A stretch of 19,923 nt of DNA from Methanosarcina sp. (lineage in GTDB: Archaea > Halobacteriota > Methanosarcinia > Methanosarcinales > Methanosarcinaceae). The stretch covers positions 1-19,923 of the forward strand of contig DUGS01000041.1 in the NCBI GenBank assembly GCA_013331265.1. The letters run 5' to 3'. Each line of letters opens with the position of its first letter. The first letter of the stretch is position 1. The notes under the pieces are model-generated. The model did no database searches. It worked only from the letters and a program-made list of their open reading frames with translations, and was not told the origin of the DNA. Both the position numbers and the translations under genes were made by a program. Positions 7,654 to 14,058 of this stretch are shown here, piece after piece.

Positions 7654-7679
7654 AAATGAAGGAGTAAAATGAAGGAGTA
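7654..7679 (+). repeat. Perfect 13-base tandem duplication carrying the ribosome binding site
   Basis: AAATGAAGGAGTA occurs twice in direct succession at 7654-7666 and 7667-7679. Each copy contains an ATG and a GGAG box. The second GGAG precedes the ATG at 7683 by 5 bases. This looks like recent slippage or duplication at the front of a dead gene. Confidence 0.7.
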
Positions 7680-7682
7680 TTT

Positions 7683-7940
7683 ATGGATTGCAAGGGAGTT
7701 ATTGCCAATTACTGGAATTTCAGGTCTTCTACCTACAAAAATGGGGTGAATGGCTTTGATGAAGACGAGCGTAAGGTATGGAAACAAATCTTTGAAAATT
7801 CCCTGGCTTCCGGAAAGAGTTTAAAAGTACTGGAGTGGGTACAGGTGCTGGTTTTCTTGCCCTCCATTTTGCCATAGACGGCAATTGGTTTGACCCTCGC
7901 CCGGGCAGAAAAAGCAAGAATAATCCTTTTTTCGGCTTTT
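7683..7940 (+). pseudogene. SAM-dependent class I methyltransferase, frameshifted and truncated
   Basis: The ATG at 7683 opens a 64-codon frame, YWNFRSSTYKNGVNGFDEDE, followed by RKVWKQIFENS and SLKVLE. This is the typical N-terminus of methanogen class I methyltransferases. Just after 'KVLE' the frame should read (D/E)VGTGxGFLAL, the SAM-binding motif I. That sequence is present, but in a different frame, from about 7832 as VGTGAGFLALHFAIDG. A third frame then gives AIGLTLARAEKAR, like the motif II region (xGIDLSxxMLxxA+xKA+). So there are at least two frameshifts, and the C-terminal two thirds are missing. It lies just upstream of the nicotianamine-synthase-like genes and may have belonged to the same pathway before it decayed. 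Confidence 0.7.
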
Positions 7941-7961
7941 TAAATTGAATTTTTTTCCATC

Positions 7962-7977
7962 AAATGTCCTGACATTT
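7962..7977 (+). terminator. Small hairpin after the methyltransferase remnant
   Basis: AAATGT-CCTG-ACATTT forms a 6-bp stem with a 4-base loop and is followed by a T-rich run. It is a weak terminator candidate. Confidence 0.3.
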
Positions 7978-8127
7978 TTATTTCTTCTCTGTTAACAATT
8001 GTATTTTTTTTCGTTTTTGTTTAATATTGATTGTCACAGCTGATTCATATTATTTTATTCATAATTTGTCATATGCAGTAGAATTAATCTTTCCAATCTT
8101 GTTACTCGCCGGGAAATATGAACATCC

Positions 8128-8135
8128 TTATATAG
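8128..8135 (+). promoter_or_regulatory. TATA-like element for the nicotianamine-synthase-like pair
   Basis: TTATATAG lies about 84-91 bases before the ATG at 8219, which gives a leader of some 55-65 bases. An AAGGA ribosome binding site lies 9 bases before the ATG. No gene is seen in 7941-8218. Confidence 0.5.
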
Positions 8136-8218
8136 TTTTTCTCAAAACTTGCTATTTATTTCACTGTGTGTTTATTTTTAAAGATGTCTTTACAATGAAT
8201 TGAGAAGGATTTGATCAT

Positions 8219-9091
8219 ATGAACAATCTACTGAGCGCGGAGGGCGTTAATGATCCATTTCTATTTCAGAAATATGAGCTACAATTATACGACATAAGGT
8301 CTCACATGTTGCATTTTTACGGCAGCATTAAAGATCTGGATTTAAGTACTATGGCAGAGTCAAATCTTCCGGGCCTTTATGAAATCTTCTCCGAACTGGA
8401 TGATCTTGGGCATCTGGATGTTGCTGAAGATCTCTGTCAGACCTTACTCAGAGACCCGTTGATCAGATCTTTACTTCCTGTTGTCTACACCAGTTACACC
8501 CATTTTTTTAGTCTGCACGAGACTCATCTTGCACGAAAAATTCTGGACTGCGAGGAGCCCTGGGAAATGCTGAAATCTTTTCCTCTGTATTCCAGATACG
8601 AAGATATGATTAAAACCCATGTACAGAATTCCCCTAAAATTGAAGTGCTGGCTTTTATAGGCTGCGGCCCTCTTCCTGTCACCCTGCTTATTCTAAGTAA
8701 ACTATACGGAATCCGCTGCATAGGCGTAGATAAGGACCCCGAAGCAGTGGCACTGGCAAAAAGTTGTGTAAAGCACTTTGGCCTCGAAAAAGAAATCAAT
8801 ATTGTCGAGGGAGATGAAAATATCCTTACAGAACTTGACTGGGACTCTGTGCTTGTAGCAGGGCTCGCTGAACCCAAACAGCGCATTTTTAAGAACCTCC
8901 ATTCTATTATAATAAATAGAAATCCCTAGCCTGAAAAACCCACTTCAGTGTGCTACCGTAACTATACCGGAATGAGGCAGTTGCTCTACTGGCCAGTCCA
9001 TCCGGAACAGATCAAAGGCTTTCGAAAAATAACTGAAATCTATCCAGTTGGCAAGGTAAACAACACCCTGGTCTTCCTGGAGTGTGTATAA
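8219..9091 (+). CDS. Nicotianamine-synthase-like protein with in-frame TAG (putative pyrrolysine at residue 237)
   Basis: A conventional reading stops at TAG 8927-8929 after 236 codons, but the same frame stays open for 53 more codons to TAA at 9089-9091, giving 290 residues. The N-terminal part is helical. The Rossmann fold starts at about residue 141 with IEVLAFIGCGPLPVTLLIL, matching the GSGPLPLTS motif of nicotianamine synthases, and continues with IGVDKDPEAVALA (SAM binding). The extension begins PEKPTSVCYR and contains GMRQLLYWPVHPEQIKGF, then ITEIYPVGKVNNTLVFLE. This parallels the plant enzyme's GARAFLYPVVDPxDLxGFEV...HPTDxVINSVV and the end of the next gene. The TAG therefore sits in a loop inside a conserved domain. 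Such enzymes transfer aminobutyrate from SAM to build metal-chelating nicotianamine or thermonicotianamine. Pyrrolysine insertion is inferred; a nonsense mutation is the alternative. Confidence 0.8.
8927..8929 (+). other. In-frame TAG (amber) codon, candidate pyrrolysine position
   Basis: TAG interrupts a conserved domain without any frame change. No other gene end in the window uses TAG. In Methanosarcina UAG is decoded as pyrrolysine by the PylT/PylS pair. By comparison with relatives, the codon falls in the loop between the last helix after AEPKQRIF and the strand beginning SVCYR. Confidence 0.75.
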
Positions 9092-9905
9092 CATTCCTGA
9101 AATCGATACTACACCCTTAATTGCCGAACTTCAACAAATTTCTTCTATCGTAAATGAACCTGGAGATGAAGAAATTCTGGAAAGCTCATCTGAAGAACTG
9201 CATACCATATTTATAAGGCTGGATGAACTTGCAGCCCTGGATGTAGATGAAAAATCTACTGATGCAATCCTTAAATGCTCGAATTTTGATCCTCTTATGA
9301 ATACAATCTCTCGCTTTCGGTTTTTGTATAACCTGAAACTTGAGATTGAACAAGCAAAAAGCCTTCTTGAGAGCCCTGATCCATGGAAAACTCTCCGGTA
9401 TTTTACATTTTATCCGAACTACCTGCAGCTTGCCAGGACCGAATATACAGGTTCCGGCCTGAAACCCGGAGATTACGTGCTTTTTCTTGGAAGCGGCCCT
9501 CTACCTCTGAGTCTTATAGTTCTCTGCCACGAATATGGTCTTTTCGGAATCGGGATTGAGCAAGATGGAAAGAGGGCAGCCCTCTCCAGGCAGGTAATTT
9601 CCTGCCTCGGGCTTTCCGAAAACATCAAAATAATAGAAGGAAACCATTTCAGCCTGCCACTTAAAACTAACTGTGACCTTTACATGGTCGCCGCCCAGGC
9701 TGAACCCAAAAAGGAAGTGTTCGAACAGCTCGCAAAAGTCCTGCCCAAAGGAAGTAAGGTCTCCTACCGCCTCTACGAAAAGGGTCTCCGGAGAGTTCTG
9801 GACGGGAGTTCCATCTTTGATCTTCCTTCAGGATTTGAAGAATATCTAAGGGTACAGCCGGAGCCTCCAGTTAATAATACAGTAGTATTTCTTAAACGAA
9901 ACTGA
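9084..9905 (+). CDS. Second nicotianamine-synthase-like protein
   Basis: The 273-residue protein is a diverged tandem paralog of the previous gene. It has an N-terminal helical region (about residues 1-120) and then YVLFLGSGPLPLSLIVL (about 131-147), the glycine-rich SAM-binding loop of the family. IGIEQDGKRAALSRQ follows, where the usual acidic D/E after the second strand is present. The C-terminus has VAAQAEPKKEVF, KVSYRLYEKGLRRVL and VNNTVVFL, matching the readthrough part of the upstream gene without any TAG. The LLYWPVHP segment of the upstream copy is here VLDGSSIFDLP, so the substrate pocket may differ and the two could act on different substrates or as a heterodimer. The start is GTG at 9084, overlapping the extended upstream stop by 8 bases and following GGAG very closely. 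Translational coupling is likely. Confidence 0.85.
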   Translation: MYNIPEIDTTPLIAELQQISSIVNEPGDEEILESSSEELHTIFIRLDELAALDVDEKSTDAILKCSNFDPLMNTISRFRFLYNLKLEIEQAKSLLESPDPWKTLRYFTFYPNYLQLARTEYTGSGLKPGDYVLFLGSGPLPLSLIVLCHEYGLFGIGIEQDGKRAALSRQVISCLGLSENIKIIEGNHFSLPLKTNCDLYMVAAQAEPKKEVFEQLAKVLPKGSKVSYRLYEKGLRRVLDGSSIFDLPSGFEEYLRVQPEPPVNNTVVFLKRN

Positions 9906-9959
9906 AAAAGCTCCATATTTCCGAAAAAAGTAGGGTTCAGAACTCCTGATTACTCAGTT

Positions 9960-10011
9960 TTTATGTCTGAATGTTCAGAAGAATTAAGGCAGCAGATCAT
10001 TCAGACATAAA
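9960..10011. terminator. Bidirectional terminator-like hairpin between convergent genes
   Basis: TTTATGTCTGAATG and CATTCAGACATAAA are perfect 14-base inverted arms with a 24-base loop. The right arm overlaps the cbiQ stop codon, and the left arm lies 55 bases after the stop of the second nicotianamine-synthase-like gene. The structure is strong and would serve both converging transcripts. Confidence 0.6.
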
Positions 10012-10807
10012 GGTGGATGTATAATATACAACCTGCACTCAGGAGCAGAAAAATGATATCCTGAGTTCTGATTTTTGTCCTGTAATACGATTTTTCGTGC
10101 CCGCTTCCATAGCCCCTGCAAAGCATGCTGATATAGGTCCTTTCTCCCTGCTCATAGGAGCGTATGAAGATCGAGCTCATGCTGTTTCCTACCTGCTCTA
10201 TTACCCATTTTCTAGGCACATTTTTGTTCCAGATATCAAAGAGCCTGGTCTGCTGTGCAATCCTTATCCTTTTGAGGACCGCCCAGAAAAGGAAGAGGTA
10301 GCGCACCATCATGCTCAGGAGCAGAGTGAATTCTTTCGGGATGCCTATCCTGCCGGCTGCTACGACCATATCTCGCAGCCGCGTGGTGGAAGATAACAGG
10401 ATGACGGATGTTACGCACACCAGAAATTTCGCAAGCAGTGAATTCCCAAAAGCAAGCCCTTCATAGGTTATGCTTAGCCCTAAAGGCAGGTCAAGAGGGT
10501 AAAGCGTATAGTTTTCTATGAAGGAGGGCCTCAGGAAAGGCTGGATAATAGCAATTCCAAGCCCGAAAGGTAATATTGCAAGAATACGGAGGAAGAAGTA
10601 CCTTAAATCCAGTCCGGCAGCAAGCACAAGAACCAGCAAATAAATTTCTATGGCAAAAAGGCGAACCATATTTTTTTCGTGAATCCTGGGCAGGCCGACT
10701 ACATAAATTATTATTGCAAGCGCAAAAACCAATTTTACTCTGGGGTCAAGCCTGTGTATGGGACTGTTTTTATATGATTCACGTTCAATATCAGTGAGAC
10801 TTACCAT
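10001..10807 (-). CDS. cbiQ: ECF transporter transmembrane T component CbiQ
   Basis: The 268-residue membrane protein has about five or six hydrophobic helices. An early HRLDPRVKLVFALAII stretch is typical of CbiQ/EcfT proteins. RLRDMVVAAGRIGIPKEF at about residues 142-159 and the late YEQGERTYISMLCRGYGSG correspond to the cytoplasmic coupling-helix region, with a CRGY variant of the Ala-Arg-Gly motif that docks onto the ATPase. CbiQ passes movement from CbiO to the CbiM/CbiN substrate unit. A GGAGAA ribosome binding site precedes the ATG. The gene follows cbiO by 36 bases on the same strand, so the two form an operon. The partner genes cbiM and cbiN lie about 3 kb further on, beyond the nicotianamine-synthase pair. 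Confidence 0.9.
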   Translation of the reverse strand: MVSLTDIERESYKNSPIHRLDPRVKLVFALAIIIYVVGLPRIHEKNMVRLFAIEIYLLVLVLAAGLDLRYFFLRILAILPFGLGIAIIQPFLRPSFIENYTLYPLDLPLGLSITYEGLAFGNSLLAKFLVCVTSVILLSSTTRLRDMVVAAGRIGIPKEFTLLLSMMVRYLFLFWAVLKRIRIAQQTRLFDIWNKNVPRKWVIEQVGNSMSSIFIRSYEQGERTYISMLCRGYGSGHEKSYYRTKIRTQDIIFLLLSAGCILYIHLYV

Positions 10808-10843
10808 TCTATGTTCTCCTGTAAGGAGCCTTATTTTCGGCTT

Positions 10844-11827
10844 TCACTCGATCCCGGTGGTTTTCTGTCCCAAGCTTATGAGCCGCAGTATTTCATCTCT
10901 GGCTGCTTCGGCCGTTATCTGTATTTTCACGTCGAATCCTTCCTGCTGGAGCATTTCGAATACTTCCGCAACTCTCGGAAGTCTAAGGTGAGCTTTTCTC
11001 AGGAGTTCAGGGTCGTTGAATATCTCATTGGGGCTTCCATCAGCTTCAAGTTTCCCATGATGAAGCACAAGTATTCTCTCCGCAAAATAAGGGACAACAT
11101 CTACATTGTGAGTAGAAATAAGCAGGGTGATTCCAAGTTCCCTGTTCATTTTCATAATCACCTCAAGGACGCGGGAAGAGGTCAGAGGGTCGAGACCGGC
11201 TGTGGGTTCGTCAAGCACAATAACTTCAGGGCGCATGGCAAGGATGCCTGCGATTGCCACGAGTTTTTTTTGCCCTCCACTCAGGTGGTGCGGAGCCCTT
11301 TCTTCAAGGCCGGTGAGTCCTACCATCTTGAGGGCTTCTTTAACCCTTGTTTCTACTTCTTCTCTGGGCAGCCCCATATTAATTGGCCCAAAAGCCACAT
11401 CCTCTTCAACACTTGGAGCAAGCACCTGGTCGTCAGGGTCCTGAAAAACTATCCCTACCGTTTCCCTGCACATCCGGACGTTCTTCTTAGTTATTTTTTC
11501 TCCCTTTATCAGGACTTCTCCGGAAAGAGGGCGCAGGATCCCGTTAAGGTGTTTGAAAAGGGTTGACTTTCCTGCTCCGTTAGCCCCGAGCACTGCAACT
11601 CTTTCTCCCCCGTATACCTTCAGGTTTATTTTATCAAGGGCATTTGCCTCAAGGTGTGGGTATCTGTGGCAGAGGTCTTTTACTTCAAGGATAGGAGTAC
11701 CGATCCTCTCTGATGGATTGTCTGCTTTTTTGGGACTGGCATCTTTTTTAAGATTTCTCCGGCCTGCTGTTTCTTTCAGGGTATTTGTTACTTCTTCGGA
11801 GTTGTGTGGAGGATTCGATATACTCAT
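10844..11827 (-). CDS. cbiO: ECF transporter ATPase CbiO (nickel/cobalt)
   Basis: The 327-residue ABC ATPase has all key motifs: Walker A GANGAGKST (about 81-89), Q-loop VFQDPDDQV (about 127-135), signature LSGGQKKL (about 182-189), Walker B VIVLDEPTAGLD (about 202-213) and the switch histidine in LLISTHNVD. VFQDPDDQ and EEDVAFGP are characteristic of ECF-type ATPases. It powers metal import with CbiQ and CbiM/CbiN. The first 45 residues are charged and unlike the family core, which starts near PILEVKDLCHRY. They may be a real extension or a start called too early; the ribosome binding site (AGGA, 10 bases before the ATG) is weak. It is the first gene of the cbiOQ unit and diverges from dinB. 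Confidence 0.92.
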   Translation of the reverse strand: MSISNPPHNSEEVTNTLKETAGRRNLKKDASPKKADNPSERIGTPILEVKDLCHRYPHLEANALDKINLKVYGGERVAVLGANGAGKSTLFKHLNGILRPLSGEVLIKGEKITKKNVRMCRETVGIVFQDPDDQVLAPSVEEDVAFGPINMGLPREEVETRVKEALKMVGLTGLEERAPHHLSGGQKKLVAIAGILAMRPEVIVLDEPTAGLDPLTSSRVLEVIMKMNRELGITLLISTHNVDVVPYFAERILVLHHGKLEADGSPNEIFNDPELLRKAHLRLPRVAEVFEMLQQEGFDVKIQITAEAARDEILRLISLGQKTTGIE

Positions 11828-12032
11828 ACTTGAAAACGTCCTGTATGAAGATCGTGTTTAACTGCTGAAATTACTTTTTTAAAAATAGTATTACATCAAA
11901 TGAAGTTATCTTTTTTATGTGTTATGGTTTTTATTTTATATTTTTTCCTTTTTATGTAAATGATCCATAATTTCATTTTGCTGTTTGCGCTTTATGTTTT
12001 TACGCCTTTATCTAGGTTTGTGCTCAGTTTTC

Positions 12033-12040
12033 TATATATT
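12033..12040 (+). promoter_or_regulatory. TATA-like element for dinB
   Basis: TATATATT lies 58-65 bases before the dinB ATG, leaving a leader of about 35 bases. No clear ribosome binding site precedes the ATG. The 11828-12097 gap must also hold the cbiO promoter on the other strand; no clear metal-regulator box is seen there. Confidence 0.4.
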
Positions 12041-12097
12041 TCCTGCTCCAAAGATTGAGAGATAATTATACAAATCTTCCCAGCATCTTTTCCTTTA

Positions 12098-13195
12098 ATG
12101 CAGCGTGTTGTTCTCCATATGGATATGGACTATTTTTATGCAGCCATCGAAGAAAGGGAAAACCCCAAACTCCGCGGAAAAGCAGTTGTAGTCTGCATGC
12201 TCTCTGGGAGAAACGAACTGAGCGGGTCTGTAAGCACATGCAATTACGTTGCCCGAGAATTCGGGATCAGATCGGGAATGCCCTGTTCAAGGGCTAAAAA
12301 ACTAAATCCTGAAGCTGTTTTCCTGCCTGTCAGGAAGGAATTCTACACTTCGGTTTCGGACAGGATTATGGAAATCCTCCGCAGCTATGCAGACCCCGGA
12401 GAAAATGGCGATTCGTTTGAACAGATAAGTGTTGATGAAGCATTCCTTGAGATTTCCGAAAGGACCGGCGGAGATTTTAACCTTGCTTTTGAGATCGGAA
12501 TGCAGATTAAAAGGGAAATCAAAGAAAAGGAAAACCTTACCTGTTCCGTAGGAATAGGGCCAAATAAGCTAATTGCCAAGATGGCTTCCTCTGCAAAAAA
12601 ACCTGATGGGATGACGGTTGTGAACCCGCAAGATCTGGAAGCCTTCCTCTGGCCGCTGAAAGTGTCCAAACTCTGGGGGATCGGGGATGTAACTGCAAGA
12701 AGATTGCAGGAAATGGGCATATTCACAGTAAAGGACCTTGCAGAGCACGATGTTATCGGGCTTATTTCTACCTTCGGAAAGTCCCGGGGCACGTGGCTTA
12801 AACAGGCTGCTGCAGGAATTGATGACTCTCCTCTTAAAGAAAGAGGCGGCTCGGAGCAAATCGGAAGGATTGCAACGCTGCCTGAAGATACTCTGGATAA
12901 AGAGCTTATCTCTTCGCTGCTTGAAAGGCTGGCAGGAGATGTTATCGAAAAACTGGATTCAAGGGAGCTTTCCTTCAGGATTGTAACCGTCACGGTCATA
13001 AACTCAAACTTCAGGATGTACACCAGGAGCCGCACGCTTACCCACCCGGTCTCTTCAAAGGAAGTCCTTCTTCGGGTAGCCAGGGAAATTCTGGGTGAAT
13101 TCCTTTCTGAAAACAGGACTGAATTCAGGCGCGTAGGAGTAAGGGTAGGGGGACTCCAGAAGAGCAAAGGTCAAAAAAGCCTTTTTGATTATTGA
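12098..13195 (+). CDS. dinB: Y-family DNA polymerase IV
   Basis: The 365-residue protein is a translesion DNA polymerase. The palm holds VLHMDMDYFYAAIEERE, with metal ligand D9 and steric-gate tyrosine Y14, and SVDEAFLEIS with D113 and E114. The YVAREFGIRSGMP and CSVGIGPNKLIAKMASSAKKP blocks are standard. A helix-hairpin-helix thumb follows (LWGIGDVTARRLQEMGI) and then the little-finger domain from about residue 235. The last seven residues, QKSLFDY, form a PCNA-interacting (PIP) box like that in other archaeal replication proteins, so the polymerase is probably recruited by the sliding clamp. The gene stands alone. The start follows from homology at the first strand. Confidence 0.95.
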   Translation: MQRVVLHMDMDYFYAAIEERENPKLRGKAVVVCMLSGRNELSGSVSTCNYVAREFGIRSGMPCSRAKKLNPEAVFLPVRKEFYTSVSDRIMEILRSYADPGENGDSFEQISVDEAFLEISERTGGDFNLAFEIGMQIKREIKEKENLTCSVGIGPNKLIAKMASSAKKPDGMTVVNPQDLEAFLWPLKVSKLWGIGDVTARRLQEMGIFTVKDLAEHDVIGLISTFGKSRGTWLKQAAAGIDDSPLKERGGSEQIGRIATLPEDTLDKELISSLLERLAGDVIEKLDSRELSFRIVTVTVINSNFRMYTRSRTLTHPVSSKEVLLRVAREILGEFLSENRTEFRRVGVRVGGLQKSKGQKSLFDY

Positions 13196-13205
13196 TTGTG
13201 GTATT

Positions 13206-13255
13206 TGAGTTTTAAAATTATGTTTACCTTTTATGAGTTTTAAAATTATGTTCAC
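13206..13255 (+). repeat. Two 22-base direct repeats after dinB
   Basis: A 22-base unit beginning TGAGTTTTAAAATTATGTT occurs at 13206-13227 and 13234-13255 with one mismatch and a 28-base period. It lies right after the dinB stop. No function is apparent. Confidence 0.6.
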
Positions 13256-13625
13256 TGCTTTAAGCCCGTGAGGGGCTCAGGCTTCAGACTTGATTTATAT
13301 ATCTACGTTTTATATAAATGATGTTCCTTTCAGTTTGAACTATTTGATTGGTTGCTCCTATTTTTTTGTTAACCTGCGAGATATTTTTTTCATAAAATTT
13401 ATCAAACAAGAAATGTAATTATAATAAGGTCAATATCCGAAATTGATTCCAGGACCTGAATTTCGATCCCCATTTTTTGAGCCAGGTTATTTTTTATGTA
13501 GATCTTCTCTGCGTGCGGGTTTCTTCAAAACGACACCTTATCCGAAATTCGCTAAATATGGCGAAAATATTTCTAAAGTGGGTGAGGAAGGACGGCTGCA
13601 TAAGGACGGTTAGGAGAGGGATAAT
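13256..13625. other. Intergenic region dinB to the chagasin-like gene
   Basis: A small hairpin, AGCCC-GTGAG-GGGCT at 13263-13277, is the best dinB transcript-end candidate. The rest is AT-rich without a recognisable gene. The end of the gap carries a GGAG ribosome binding site (13613-13616) for the next gene. Confidence 0.45.
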
Positions 13626-13880
13626 ATGATTAAAAAACCGTTTACAATCCAGTTCCCGGAAAATCCAGTAAGCGGATTCAGCTGGGATATTGCAACCAGT
13701 AACGGACTACAGGTAATGAGGGACAGATTTATTCCCGAAGATGAGGAAAAGACCGGCAGTGGAGGATACCGAGTGTGGGACATCCAGGTAACTTGCCAGG
13801 GCAGCCAAAAGATAACAGGCACATACCGGAGGGGGAACCAGATAGCAAGTTGTTTTGAAATCAATATTGATGCCGAATAA
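13626..13880 (+). CDS. Chagasin-like (I42 family) cysteine peptidase inhibitor
   Basis: The 84-residue protein carries the three loop motifs of the chagasin fold, an immunoglobulin-like inhibitor of papain-type peptidases. These are PENPVSGFSWDI (the NPTTGY-W loop, about residues 11-22), GSGGYRVWDIQV (the GxGGxR/W loop, about 44-55) and a late TGTYRRGN loop where the family often has YxRPW. The last motif lacks the proline-tryptophan pair, so affinity may differ. There is no signal peptide, which suggests an intracellular role, for example restraining the cell's own papain-like peptidases. It is shorter than classical chagasin (about 110 residues) but has all core strands. GGAG lies 9 bases before the ATG. 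It appears monocistronic. Confidence 0.8.
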   Translation: MIKKPFTIQFPENPVSGFSWDIATSNGLQVMRDRFIPEDEEKTGSGGYRVWDIQVTCQGSQKITGTYRRGNQIASCFEINIDAE

Positions 13881-13890
13881 TGTTTTTTAC

Positions 13891-13964
13891 AGGCTGCAAA
13901 GCCTGAAGCCCTGGCAAGGTCGCCTTCTCTGGTAAAAGTCCAATCCGCCCTTCCTTGCCATGGG
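13891..13964 (+). terminator. GNRA hairpin plus long inverted repeat after the inhibitor gene
   Basis: AGGCT-GCAA-AGCCT at 13891-13904 is a 5-bp stem closed by a GCAA (GNRA) tetraloop, 11 bases after the stop. A second element pairs CCCTGGCAAGG (13909-13919) with CCTTGCCATGGG (13953-13964) through an 8-bp core. Together they could form a structured 3' end or a small RNA. Shortly after, a 19-base unit AGTATCTGTTTT(T)TATTCT is directly repeated at 13992-14010 and 14014-14031. Confidence 0.4.
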
Positions 13965-14058
13965 TTCACTTAATTTTTCTGCTTATCATCCAGTATCTGT
14001 TTTTTATTCTTTGAGTATCTGTTTTTATTCTACCTGATCTTTAATTTCCAGTACATGT

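Noticed and set aside
8524..8886. Long minus-strand open frames opposite the first nicotianamine-synthase-like gene
   Set aside because: They lie entirely opposite a gene with clear homology, lack ribosome binding sites and have serine/arginine-rich sequences typical of antisense shadows.
10811..11566. A 251-codon plus-strand frame opposite cbiO
   Set aside because: The opposite strand encodes an intact ATPase with all motifs. The frame has no independent support.
12385..13167. A 260-codon open frame opposite dinB
   Set aside because: It is antisense to a highly conserved polymerase gene and its product resembles nothing. It is a codon-bias shadow.
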